Assembly: GCA_027016315.1 (NCBI GenBank)
Contig: JALWAP010000109.1
Span: 1 to 34,514, forward strand
DNA: 34,514 nucleotides
Direction: 5' to 3'
DNA from: Anaerolineae bacterium
Lineage (GTDB): Bacteria > Chloroflexota > Anaerolineae > S016-19
A program made the position numbers and the translations under genes. Below the pieces are notes generated by a model. That model searched no databases. It was not told the DNA's origin and saw only the letters and a list, made by a program, of their open reading frames with translations. The first letter of the stretch is position 1; the number at the start of each line of letters is the position of its first letter. This document shows positions 1 to 8,079 of this stretch, in pieces.

Positions 1-537
1 CAAAGACTGCTTCATGTCCTGCCCGGTCGTCGGCTCGTCCACGATGATCATCTTCGGGCGCAGCGCCAGAATGGAAGCAATTGCGATCCGCTGGCGAATG
101 CCTTTCGGCAGGAAGAACGGGTGCATTTCGAAGTACGATGGATCGAGTCCAACTACTTTCGCCGATTCTTCCACCCTGGCTTTCACCTCGTCTTCCGGAA
201 GCTGGATGTTCCTTGGGCCGTAAGCGATCTCTTTCCAGACTGAGTTGTTGAAGATCTGGTGATCTGGGTTCTGGAAAACGTACCCCACCCTGGTTGCCAT
301 GTTGGTGATGGAAGATTTGGCGGTGTCGAGGCCATCCACGATCACCTTGCCCTCCGTGGGCTTGAAGAGGCCGTTGAGACACTTGGAAAGCGTGGTCTTG
401 CCGGAACCGTTCTGACCTATCAGCGCCACGAATTCGCCTTCGTGAATCGAAAGATTCACGTTCTTCAGCGCGAGGGTGCCATCCGGGTACCGGTAGGTCA
501 GGTTTTCCACCTTCACGTAGACATCGTTATCGGCCAT
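1..537 (-). CDS. ecfA2: ECF transporter ATPase (second A subunit), partial
   Basis: One of the two ATP-hydrolysing subunits of an energy-coupling factor importer, acting on the inner face of the membrane. The first 179 codons are in the window; the C-terminus lies off the left edge. Visible are Walker A GQNGSGKTT (41-49), the Q-loop in FQNPDHQIF (Gln89) and Walker B IIVDEP (164-169). The ABC signature, normally LSGGQ, reads LPKGI (143-147), followed by the usual RQRIAIAS context, so it is an intact gene with a degenerate motif rather than a frameshift. The ATG start overlaps the end of ecfA1 by 11 nt, which suggests translational coupling. The substrate is unknown. Confidence 0.9.
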   Translation of the reverse strand, partial: MADNDVYVKVENLTYRYPDGTLALKNVNLSIHEGEFVALIGQNGSGKTTLSKCLNGLFKPTEGKVIVDGLDTAKSSITNMATRVGYVFQNPDHQIFNNSVWKEIAYGPRNIQLPEDEVKARVEESAKVVGLDPSYFEMHPFFLPKGIRQRIAIASILALRPKMIIVDEPTTGQDMKQSL

Positions 538-1399
538 CTTTTCCTCCTGCAAGCATCTCCCGAAGCCTTTCCGTCCCCTCTTCAAGGGTCTTGGGCAGCG
601 GCAGCGAATCCGGATAGTGTCCCAACAACCTGAGCCTGAAGAAGAATTCCATCACCCCCGGCGGGAACACGTCGTGCTCCATCAGGAAATCCATCTTCTC
701 GAAGAATGGTGTGGTCTCGTCGGCCAGGAGAACCTGCCCGTTGTAGACCAGGACCATGTGATCGGAGAGGGGGACCAGGTGCTCCAGGCTGTGCTCCACC
801 ACAATGATCGTGCTTTTGTACTCCTGCTTCAGCCTTCCGAGCACATCGAAAACCCGCTTCCGCCCGACAGGATCAAGCATGGACGTAGGCTCGTCCAGCA
901 CCATGATCGGCGGCTGCATCGCCAGAACCGACGCCAGGGCAACACGCTGCTTCTGCCCGCCGGAGACTTCGTAAGGCGGCTTGTCCATCAACGGCTCGAT
1001 ATCCGTCAACGGCACAACCCACTCGAGCCTCCGCTTTATCTCTTCGATGCTCAGACCCAGGTTCTCCATGCCGAAGACCACTTCGTCCTCGACCGTCATG
1101 GCCGTGAACTGCGCTTCCGGATCTGAGAAAACAAGCCCGACTTTCTGGCAGAGTTCTGACTGCTTGTACTCTTTGACCTCCTTCCCCATCACGTAAACGT
1201 GCCCCGAACGGACGCCGTAGTACTGGTTTGGGATCAATCCGTTGATGGAATAGGCCAGGGTGGTCTTCCCGGAAGTGTTCGGGCCGATGACCCCGACAAT
1301 GGCACCTTCCTCGATCTCCAGGTTCACATCGTGGAGAGCCGGAACTTTGGTGCGGGAATATTTCCAGGAATAGTCTTCGAATTTGATTACGGCGCTCAT
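527..1399 (-). CDS. ecfA1: ECF transporter ATPase (first A subunit)
   Basis: Partner ATPase of the ECF module, 290 aa. Walker A GPNTSGKTT (39-47), signature VSGGQ (145-149), Walker B IMVLDEP (165-171), D-loop SMLDP and switch His203 are present. The Q-loop is unusual: the family's VFQDPE reads VFSDPE, so the Gln is Ser92. I chose the ATG at 1399 because AGGAGG lies 6-8 nt upstream and the codon overlaps the stop of the T-component gene as ATGA; an in-frame ATG 21 nt further upstream lacks such an SD. ATP sites are shared between the two ATPases, so this subunit's canonical signature would complete the site built on the other subunit's Walker A. Confidence 0.92.
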   Translation of the reverse strand: MSAVIKFEDYSWKYSRTKVPALHDVNLEIEEGAIVGVIGPNTSGKTTLAYSINGLIPNQYYGVRSGHVYVMGKEVKEYKQSELCQKVGLVFSDPEAQFTAMTVEDEVVFGMENLGLSIEEIKRRLEWVVPLTDIEPLMDKPPYEVSGGQKQRVALASVLAMQPPIMVLDEPTSMLDPVGRKRVFDVLGRLKQEYKSTIIVVEHSLEHLVPLSDHMVLVYNGQVLLADETTPFFEKMDFLMEHDVFPPGVMEFFFRLRLLGHYPDSLPLPKTLEEGTERLREMLAGGKDGR

Positions 1400-2265
1400 C
1401 CCACACCTCCTACCAACCACTCACGGAGCAATTTCATCGTCAGGGATCCTTCCAGCGTGAACATCCCATATCCGTACCTTGCCACTACCAATAGCACCAA
1501 CGAGAGGGTCAGGAACAGGACGATGATTCCATCCAGGGTTTTGAAGTGGTATTTCGTGAGCACGTAGTCCGGGCGCTTCACCCGATGAAGCCCGGTAAAA
1601 CTGTATCCCCGTGCCACCAGCGCATTGGAGAACTCCTCGGAACGTCTGATGGCAAGCCCCATGAGCGGGATTATGTACATCACGAACTGCCGGAGCTTGT
1701 ATGGAATCGACTTGCCTTTCGGATCGTAGCCCCGGGCTTTCTCCGCCTGCCTGACCACGGAGAAATCTTCGATCACCATCCCGACCGCTCGCAAGGACAT
1801 CGCAACCAGGTAAGTGACCGTAAACGGCATCTTGGCCCACCGCATGGCCACCAGCAGATCTCGCTCCCGGGTGGTACTCAAGAACAGCACCATCACGAAG
1901 ATCATCGGGAGAATGCGCATGTAGACTTCCACAGCGGCCACGATTCTCTCGAAATAGATCGGAATCCCAAAGAGACTGAATACCTGGTAAAATTCAGGAT
2001 GCCTCCCCCCAAGAACCGTATACGAAAGCAAAATCAAAACACCCATGGATACCGATATTGGCACGTAAAGCTTCAACGTGGAAAGGGTCACCCTGCTGTA
2101 CTCCAGCAGTATGAGCGTCACGATAATCAGCACAAAATTCCAATCAGGGGAACTTATGATCATAGGGAAGAGGCTTACAATCATCAGGAAATAAACTCTG
2201 ACGAACGGGTGGAGACTGTAGATCGGAGATTCTTCAGGCACATATCCCAGTATCGTCTTGTTCAT
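1396..2265 (-). CDS. ecfT: ECF transporter transmembrane T component
   Basis: Scaffold membrane subunit that couples the two ATPases to the substrate-binding S component; 289 aa. Several hydrophobic segments fill the first two thirds. The cytoplasmic coupling region carries the two Ala-Arg-Gly motifs typical of T components, at 177-179 (KARGYDPKGK) and 218-220 (VARGYSFTG). The start at 2265 is preferred because a GGAAGG sequence lies just upstream; a start at 2307 would add 14 unconserved residues. The stop overlaps the ecfA1 ATG by 4 nt. With the S component upstream it forms the full set S-T-A-A. Confidence 0.9.
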   Translation of the reverse strand: MNKTILGYVPEESPIYSLHPFVRVYFLMIVSLFPMIISSPDWNFVLIIVTLILLEYSRVTLSTLKLYVPISVSMGVLILLSYTVLGGRHPEFYQVFSLFGIPIYFERIVAAVEVYMRILPMIFVMVLFLSTTRERDLLVAMRWAKMPFTVTYLVAMSLRAVGMVIEDFSVVRQAEKARGYDPKGKSIPYKLRQFVMYIIPLMGLAIRRSEEFSNALVARGYSFTGLHRVKRPDYVLTKYHFKTLDGIIVLFLTLSLVLLVVARYGYGMFTLEGSLTMKLLREWLVGGVG

Positions 2266-2331
2266 AGCATCCTTCCATCTCCAAAAAGTTTGCGGGGAGG
2301 ATGGCATCCTCCCCGCGCGATGATGGCAAAA

Positions 2332-2937
2332 TCAGGCCCACCATCTCTTGACGAAAGAAGTGGTGTTGATGACCACGCCGGACAGAGCTTTCAACAAGAT
2401 GACTCCAAAGACAATCCCGGCTATCTCGTTACCGGCGAACCATCCCCAAACGAAGAGCGGCACGGATTCGGCGGTGAGAAGCCCGAACCCTTTCAGCACC
2501 ACCAGCGGACCCCAAATCGCCCCGAAGATGTTGCCCACGGTGATGGAGACAAGGAACACCACCCAGTCCTTCGTGGTCTTGAGCCTCGGGTCGGCCTTGA
2601 AGTAGCGGAAAGCCCACGCCGGAGCAAAGGACTGGAACGCGTTGGCAGGGATGTACGCCAGCGAGACGTACACCGGGGTACCGGCCACACCGTTGGAGAT
2701 GATCGGGAAGAGCGATGCCGCTATGACGCCCCACGCACCATACCAGATCCCGCCGACGTTTTGCACCGCTATGGCAGGCCAGAAGAAATTGACGCCAAAG
2801 CCAAGCGGCAAGGTGAAACTCCCGAATGCCCCAACAACCGCACCGATACCAATGAGCAACGCCGTGATGACGATATGGATTATTCCGGCGCGCCGTTCTT
2901 CACCAGCTTCGATGGCCCAGATTTCTGCAGCGTCCAT
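2332..2937 (-). CDS. Putative ECF transporter S (substrate-binding) component
   Basis: Small, very hydrophobic 201-aa membrane protein with about five to six predicted transmembrane segments, rich in Trp, Gly and Ala, and a positive C-terminus (KRWW). Size, topology and its place as first gene before the T and A components point to the substrate-capturing S subunit. I cannot match it to a named vitamin family such as BioY, ThiT or RibU, so the substrate is open. The start is firm: GAGGAGGTG lies 5-8 nt upstream of the ATG. Upstream is a leader of about 180 nt with a candidate short ORF whose stop codon lies inside this SD. Confidence 0.75.
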   Translation of the reverse strand: MDAAEIWAIEAGEERRAGIIHIVITALLIGIGAVVGAFGSFTLPLGFGVNFFWPAIAVQNVGGIWYGAWGVIAASLFPIISNGVAGTPVYVSLAYIPANAFQSFAPAWAFRYFKADPRLKTTKDWVVFLVSITVGNIFGAIWGPLVVLKGFGLLTAESVPLFVWGWFAGNEIAGIVFGVILLKALSGVVINTTSFVKRWWA

Positions 2938-2941
2938 GTTT

Positions 2942-3067
2942 TCACCTCCTCAAGGGACAGAACGCAAATGAAAATCGTGAAGACGAACGGAAAAAGATTG
3001 GACGTTCCTCGGAGGGCACCCGAAGGCTCGGACGAATGAACCTGTTCAGACCACACTCTCTGCCCAA
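2942..3067 (-). CDS. Candidate leader ORF upstream of the ECF operon
   Basis: Speculative 41-aa ORF in the ECF leader. It has a near-perfect SD (AAGGAGGTGAT, about 3071-3081) followed 5 nt later by TTG at 3067; an ATG at 3070 is in frame but too close to the SD. The reading frame runs through the leader and its TGA (2942-2944) falls within the SD of the S-component gene, 4 nt before that ATG, an arrangement typical of translational coupling. The peptide is rich in Arg, Ser and Phe and resembles nothing I know. It could be chance. Confidence 0.35.
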   Translation of the reverse strand: MGRECGLNRFIRPSLRVPSEERPIFFRSSSRFSFAFCPLRR

Positions 3068-3128
3068 CATCACCTCCTTTCCACACTTCCAAGGACAAAC
3101 AAGCCCAAAAGCAGAAACAACCACTAAA

Positions 3129-3157
3129 ATAATAGCATGCATCACGTCGGGTGACAA
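3129..3157 (-). promoter_or_regulatory. Sigma-A-type promoter of the ECF operon
   Basis: On the minus strand TTGTCA (3152-3157) and TATTAT (3129-3134) are separated by exactly 17 bp. The predicted start, near 3122, gives a leader of about 185 nt before the S-component gene. Confidence 0.65.
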
Positions 3158-3230
3158 ATTCCGTAAGTTTATAAACATAAATGTTACCAAACATGTAACT
3201 TTTTCATGGCTCTCACCAGCTTCGGGATAT

Positions 3231-3260
3231 TTAGCCTTTTGCCGAAAACTGTTGTATAAA
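3231..3260 (+). promoter_or_regulatory. Possible promoter of the rnj gene
   Basis: TATAAA at 3255-3260 is a reasonable -10 element in an AT-rich stretch; the -35 region (TTAGCC, 3231-3236) matches poorly. If used, transcription would start near 3267, too close to the TTG at 3272 to allow an SD there, which supports the GTG start at 3296. A short dyad (GTTAC...GTAAC, 3183-3199) lies upstream. Confidence 0.35.
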
Positions 3261-3295
3261 AAACCAACAACTTGCCGAACAAGGAGCTTTTCTAC

Positions 3296-4945
3296 GTGAA
3301 CGAACGGACTTTGAGGGTAATACCTCTTGGCGGCGCTGGCGAGATAGGCAGGAACCTGACAGTTTACGAACTCGGCGATGACATGATAATCGTCGACGTG
3401 GGGATAATGTTTCCGGACAACGACATGTTCGGAGTGGATCTGGTGATTCCGGACATGCGGTATATCATCGAAAAGCAGGACAACCTGCGAGGCATCATCC
3501 TCACCCATGGACACGAAGACCACATCGGCGGGTTGCCGTACCTCCTTTCCCAACTCGATGTGGACGTCCCGATTTTCGCCACAAGGCTTACGAGGGGCCT
3601 TGTCGAAGTGAAGCTGAAAGACCATCGCCTCTTCGACGAAGACCTGCGCACCATCTCGCCCGACTCCAGGTTGAAGCTCGGAGCCTTCGAGGTGGAGTTC
3701 TTCCACGTGTGCCACAGCATCCCGGATGCCGTGGGGGTCTCCATAACCACCCCTTTGGGAAGGATCATCCAAACCGGGGACTTCAAGTTCGACTGGCATC
3801 CCGTGGACGGAAGGCTGACGGAGATCGAAAAGCTGCGGAAATGGGGCGACGAAGGAGTCTTCCTCCTGCTTTCAGACTCGACCAACTCCGAGAAGCCAGG
3901 GTTCACACCATCGGAACAGGAAATCGGGAAAAACCTGGAAGAGATTTTCGACAAGGCCAGCGGAAGGGTAATCATCGCTACGTTCGCGTCCAATATCTCC
4001 CGGATCGAGCAGGTGATACGAATCTCCAGAGAACGGGGCCGTCGGATCGGCGTGATCGGCAGGAGCATGATCAACAACGTGAAGATGGCGTCGGAGCTCG
4101 GGTACCTCAGCATCGATCCCAGCGAGCTGCTCACCGAATCCCAGATGAGAAATCTCTCTCCTTCAAAAGTGACCATCCTGGCCACAGGAAGCCAGGGGGA
4201 GCCGACATCGGCCCTGGTCAGGATGTCGCAGGGGCGGTTCGACCCGCTCCAGATCAGAGAAGGGGACACGGTGATCATCTCGGCCGAGCCGATCCCGGGG
4301 AACGAACAACTGGTGAACCACACCCTGGACAACCTGTTTCGCCACGGCGCAGACGTCTACTACACAGAACTTTTCGACGTGCACACCTCCGGGCACGGGA
4401 GCATCGAAGATTACAAGCTCATGCTCGAACTGACGCGGCCGAGATATTTCATCCCTGTACACGGCGAATACCGACACCTGGTGCTGCACAGCAGGATTGC
4501 ACGGGAGAAAGGAGTCCCGCCGGAGAACATTTTCGTCGTAGAAAGCGGCCAGGTGGTAGAATTCGACGAGGAAGGAGGATGGATCGGCGATCGCGTCGGC
4601 GGCGACATGGTGCTGGTGGACGGGTTCGGAATCGGCGGAATGGAGCAGACGGTTCTCAGGGATCGACGCCACCTTGCCATGGGTGGGTTCGTGGCGGTGT
4701 TCGTGGGCGTGGATCGAAAAGGCGATATCCTGCTCGGGCCGGAAATCATCACCAAAGGGTTCGTCTACGAAGAAGAAGCCGCAAGCTTGATAGACGACGC
4801 GAGGAAGCTGGTGTGGAAGATGATGGGCAACGGCGAGGTCGGTGCAGGTGCAAGGGGCCGCAAGCTCCAGGAATCGCTCAGGGCGTTTTTCTACTCCAGA
4901 ACAGGTCGCCGCCCGATGATCTTGCCTATCGTAATGGAGCTGTAG
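3296..4945 (+). CDS. rnj: Ribonuclease J
   Basis: Metallo-beta-lactamase/beta-CASP ribonuclease with 5'-to-3' exonuclease and endonuclease roles in mRNA decay and rRNA maturation; 549 aa, close to B. subtilis RNase J1 (555). The N-terminus has the family-typical IPLGGAGEIGRN. The metal motif HGHEDH is at 71-76, with CHSIPDAVG and GDFKFD further on and the beta-CASP motif HGEYRHL in the second half. Start choice: the frame is open from a TTG at 3272, but AAGGAG (3281-3286) precedes the GTG at 3296 by 9 nt and the protein from there aligns with the family start. It heads a plus-strand cluster and is divergent from the ECF operon. Confidence 0.95.
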   Translation: MNERTLRVIPLGGAGEIGRNLTVYELGDDMIIVDVGIMFPDNDMFGVDLVIPDMRYIIEKQDNLRGIILTHGHEDHIGGLPYLLSQLDVDVPIFATRLTRGLVEVKLKDHRLFDEDLRTISPDSRLKLGAFEVEFFHVCHSIPDAVGVSITTPLGRIIQTGDFKFDWHPVDGRLTEIEKLRKWGDEGVFLLLSDSTNSEKPGFTPSEQEIGKNLEEIFDKASGRVIIATFASNISRIEQVIRISRERGRRIGVIGRSMINNVKMASELGYLSIDPSELLTESQMRNLSPSKVTILATGSQGEPTSALVRMSQGRFDPLQIREGDTVIISAEPIPGNEQLVNHTLDNLFRHGADVYYTELFDVHTSGHGSIEDYKLMLELTRPRYFIPVHGEYRHLVLHSRIAREKGVPPENIFVVESGQVVEFDEEGGWIGDRVGGDMVLVDGFGIGGMEQTVLRDRRHLAMGGFVAVFVGVDRKGDILLGPEIITKGFVYEEEAASLIDDARKLVWKMMGNGEVGAGARGRKLQESLRAFFYSRTGRRPMILPIVMEL

Positions 4946-4958
4946 GGGAGGAATACCG

Positions 4959-6419
4959 ATGTCCGAATGGGAGAGAAAAGCCGAGGAATTCACAGAAAAG
5001 ATAGCACGTGAATTCTACCTGACTGGATCGGGACAGAAAGAAAAGCTGGAAATCGAGCCTATATACCGTCAGTACGCAGATCTGTTCTCCGAGGAAAACG
5101 TACGGGAACGGCTCATGCACCTTCACGACGATCCCCCGGCCACCAGGTATCTGGCTGGAATGGCCGCCAGCGGTTTTGTGGAAAATCAGGTCAAAAAGCT
5201 GGATCAAGATGTGACTAACGCGATCCTTGCGGCCAAAGTCGACTGGGACGGGGAAGAAGTTCCTTTCCTGCAAGTGCCGGTTCTGCTGGCAAACGAGGAG
5301 GACTGGCAACGGAGGCATAAGCTGGAAAGCCTCTCTTCGCAGGTGGATGCGGAGCTACTGCCCCGCCTCAGAGAGCGCCTCGAGCGTGTGCACGAGATAG
5401 CCGAAACCCTCGGATTCGAAGATTATGTCCAGATGTACAAAACGCTTCTCGATGTCGATCTGGATGCACAGGCGCAGTGGCTCCAGAAATTCCTCGATGA
5501 AACCGAAGAGGAATACAAGCGGCAACTCTTCGACCGGCTCCAAAAAGCGGGCATTCCCGAAGATGAGGCCACATCCGCAGACATTGCCTTCATCTTGCGC
5601 GCCAAAGAGTTCGATCGCTATTTCGAAAAGGATCGGATGGTACCGGCGTTGCTGGAGACGCTCAAAGCCGCCGGGCTGAGCAAAGGAGAAGACCTACCAT
5701 TCACACTCGACCTGGAGCCACGACCGCTGAAATCGCCGAGGGCGTTCTGCTCGCCGGTGAAAGTCCCGGAGGAAGTGTATCTGGTGATAAAACCGCACGG
5801 CGGGCGCGACGACTGGGATTCCTTCTTCCACGAAGCCGGACACGCCGAGCATTTCAGCCACATTCCCAAGAGCCTGCCGTTCCCTGTCCGCGTGCTCGGC
5901 GACAGCGACCTCATCGAGGTCTATTCCTTCCACATGCAGTACCGCCTGCTGGAACCAAGCTGGGTCAGGGACATCGTCGGAATAAGGTCGCCGGACCTCG
6001 AACGCTACCTTTCACTCTCAAGGTTCGCCAAGCTCTTCCTGTTGCGACGGTATGTGGCCAAACTGCAGTATGAAGTCTCCATCCACCGAGGCAACGTGGA
6101 AAACGCAGGCGAGATATACAAAGCCACGCTGGAACGGGCGCTGCACATCCACATCGCCCCGGAGCGAGCGCTGCGGGACATGGACGACGGATTCTACACC
6201 GCTATGTACCTGCGCGCGTGGCTGTTCGAAGCGATGCTGAGGGAGTTCCTGCGAAAAGAACTGGGCGAAACGTGGTGGAGACACCCGGATGCCGGTGACC
6301 TGCTGTACCAATGGTGGCAAAGGGGACAGACGAAAACGCTGAACGACCTGCTGCCGGAGATAGGCCACACAAAACTGGAAATGGAACCGTTGATTCACGA
6401 CGTCCTGGGGCTTGAATGA
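4959..6419 (+). CDS. M3-like zinc metallopeptidase
   Basis: 486-aa probable cytoplasmic metallopeptidase. The zinc motif is HEAGH (291-295) in the context SFFHEAGHAEHFSH, as in M3 oligopeptidases (thimet oligopeptidase/PepF), where two His bind zinc and Glu is the base. A Glu in the segment around 310-320 (DLIEVYSF) is a plausible third ligand. It is shorter than classical M3 enzymes (about 600-700 aa), with a reduced helical N-terminal region of about 230 residues, so the subfamily is uncertain. No signal peptide is visible. SD GGGGAGG lies upstream of the ATG, 13 nt after rnj, and its stop abuts rsmG, so it is probably co-transcribed with both. Confidence 0.75.
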   Translation: MSEWERKAEEFTEKIAREFYLTGSGQKEKLEIEPIYRQYADLFSEENVRERLMHLHDDPPATRYLAGMAASGFVENQVKKLDQDVTNAILAAKVDWDGEEVPFLQVPVLLANEEDWQRRHKLESLSSQVDAELLPRLRERLERVHEIAETLGFEDYVQMYKTLLDVDLDAQAQWLQKFLDETEEEYKRQLFDRLQKAGIPEDEATSADIAFILRAKEFDRYFEKDRMVPALLETLKAAGLSKGEDLPFTLDLEPRPLKSPRAFCSPVKVPEEVYLVIKPHGGRDDWDSFFHEAGHAEHFSHIPKSLPFPVRVLGDSDLIEVYSFHMQYRLLEPSWVRDIVGIRSPDLERYLSLSRFAKLFLLRRYVAKLQYEVSIHRGNVENAGEIYKATLERALHIHIAPERALRDMDDGFYTAMYLRAWLFEAMLREFLRKELGETWWRHPDAGDLLYQWWQRGQTKTLNDLLPEIGHTKLEMEPLIHDVLGLE

Positions 6420-7208
6420 ATGCCTGAAATGTTGAACCTAGAACTGCTCGAAAAAGGCGCTCGAAAGCTAAACCTCCCGCTATCCAAAGGACAGCTGGAG
6501 ATGTTCGAGACGTACCAGCGCGAGCTCACAAAGTGGAATGAGAAATTCAACCTTACCGCCGTGAGCGACAGCGAGGGGATACAGACGAAGCATTTCCTGG
6601 ACTCCATGAGCCTGCTGTTACCCCTGCTTTCCGCGCTGGCGCCAGAAGCGAAAACCGTCCCGGAGGCGTACAAGCGGCTTGCCAAGATGAAATTGAGGGC
6701 AATAGACGTGGGCACCGGGCCAGGCTTCCCGGGTCTCGTGCTGAAAATCATGTGGCCCGCTCTGGAACTCTCTCTTGTGGAAGCAACCGGCAAGAAAGTT
6801 CAGTTCCTGCGGCACATGATCCGGGAGCTGGGGCTGGAAGATGTGGAAGCGTATCACGCCAGGGCGGAGGAAATGGGGCAAGACGGAACTCATCGCGGCT
6901 CGTACGACTTGGTGATGGCAAGAGCGGTGGCTGTCCTACCGGTGCTCGTGGAATACCTGATGCCTCTCGCAAGGAAAGGGGGGCTGGTGCTGGCGATGAA
7001 AGGGCCTTCGGCCTCAGAAGAAGTGCTGGAGTCGGAAACGGCCATTCGGATACTTGGCGGAGAGGTGCAAAAAGTGGTCGATGTGGAAGTTCCACTGCTG
7101 GCGGAGGAACGGAGGATCGTGATCATCAGAAAAGTGGCGGAAACTCCCGAAATGTACCCTCGCAGGCCAGGGATTCCACAAAAGCGCCCCTTGGGCTCGA
7201 AGAAGTGA
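6420..7208 (+). CDS. rsmG: 16S rRNA (guanine-527-N7)-methyltransferase RsmG
   Basis: SAM-dependent methyltransferase that modifies G527 of 16S rRNA; 262 aa, slightly longer than usual (about 210-240). Recognition rests on the N-terminal KWNEKFNLTAV...KHFLDS block (38-62) and the SAM-binding loop DVGTGPGFPG (96-105), followed by VEATGKKVQFLRH. An insert near 74-90 and a basic, Pro/Lys/Arg-rich tail account for the extra length. The ATG follows the stop of the peptidase gene directly, with no strong SD, so translation is probably coupled. Confidence 0.93.
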   Translation: MPEMLNLELLEKGARKLNLPLSKGQLEMFETYQRELTKWNEKFNLTAVSDSEGIQTKHFLDSMSLLLPLLSALAPEAKTVPEAYKRLAKMKLRAIDVGTGPGFPGLVLKIMWPALELSLVEATGKKVQFLRHMIRELGLEDVEAYHARAEEMGQDGTHRGSYDLVMARAVAVLPVLVEYLMPLARKGGLVLAMKGPSASEEVLESETAIRILGGEVQKVVDVEVPLLAEERRIVIIRKVAETPEMYPRRPGIPQKRPLGSKK

Positions 7209-7281
7209 CCCACCCTCCATTTCCCAAACGCGCGAAGGGGATGATAGAATTGGACATCATTCCGAGGAGATGCAGCCCAGA

Positions 7282-8079
7282 ATGGACGAGACGATGAAAA
7301 CTGTTGTGGTAATACCTACCTACAACGAGGCAGACAATCTGCCCCTGGTGACCGCATCCGTCCTTTCCCTCGGGATACCCGGCCTTAGCGTCCTCGTCGT
7401 GGACGACGACTCTCCGGATGGAACCGGCGAAGTAGCCGACAAACTGGCAGAACGGAACCCGGGAAAAGTAAACGTCATCCATAGAACCGGCCAGAGAGGG
7501 TTCGGGAAATCCTATATCAGCGGATTCAAATGGGCACTGGAACACGGAGCCGATCGCATCATCCAGATGGATGCAGATCTTTCCCATTCGCCTTCGTACA
7601 TCCCGGAAATGCTCCAGAAAAGCATGGAGTACGACGTGGTAGTGGGTTCCAGGTACGTGCAAGGGGGAAAGCTGGACGAAAGGTGGAGCCCATGGAGACA
7701 TTTCCTCAGTTGGTGGGCTAACTCGGTGTATACCAGGCTGATCCTCGGGATAAAGACCAAGGATGCCACGTCCGGGTTCAAATGCTGGACAAGGTACGCC
7801 CTGGAAGCGATCGACCTGGACACGATAAAGTCGAATGGATACGTGTTCCAGGTAGAACTGACCTACGTCAGCGAAAAACTGAACCTGAGAATCATCGAAA
7901 TCCCTATTTACTTCGAAGACAGGCACAAAGGACACTCCAAGATGAGCACTGCCGTCAAACTGGAGGCGGCATGGAGGGTCTGGGAGATCAAATTCAGGCA
8001 CCGCCATGTCAAGCCGCTCCAGCCAAGGGAGTCATCCGAGGCTCAGCCTAAACCAGCAACAGACGAAACCAGCGACTGA
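7282..8079 (+). CDS. GT2 polyprenol-phosphate mannosyltransferase-like enzyme
   Basis: 265-aa family GT2 transferase of the dolichol-phosphate mannose synthase (DPM1/Ppm1) type, which moves a sugar from a nucleotide donor to a polyprenyl phosphate at the membrane. Diagnostic blocks are VVIPTYNEADNLPLV, VVDDDSPDGTGE, QMDADLSHSP, a GSRYVQGG block, DATSGFKCW and RHKGHSKMS near the C-terminus. There is no C-terminal membrane domain, as in single-domain DPM1 proteins. In-frame ATGs occur at 7270, 7282 and 7294; GAGGAG (7264-7269) abuts the first, so 7282 or 7294 is likelier. An extended -10-like TGATAGAAT (7242-7250) could be its own promoter. The sugar is not predictable. Confidence 0.88.
   Translation: MDETMKTVVVIPTYNEADNLPLVTASVLSLGIPGLSVLVVDDDSPDGTGEVADKLAERNPGKVNVIHRTGQRGFGKSYISGFKWALEHGADRIIQMDADLSHSPSYIPEMLQKSMEYDVVVGSRYVQGGKLDERWSPWRHFLSWWANSVYTRLILGIKTKDATSGFKCWTRYALEAIDLDTIKSNGYVFQVELTYVSEKLNLRIIEIPIYFEDRHKGHSKMSTAVKLEAAWRVWEIKFRHRHVKPLQPRESSEAQPKPATDETSD

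Noticed and set aside
1546-3039. 497-codon open frame on the plus strand opposite the ECF genes
   Set aside because: The minus-strand genes here have conserved motifs and SDs; the antisense translation is low-complexity, His/Arg/Asp-rich and resembles no family.
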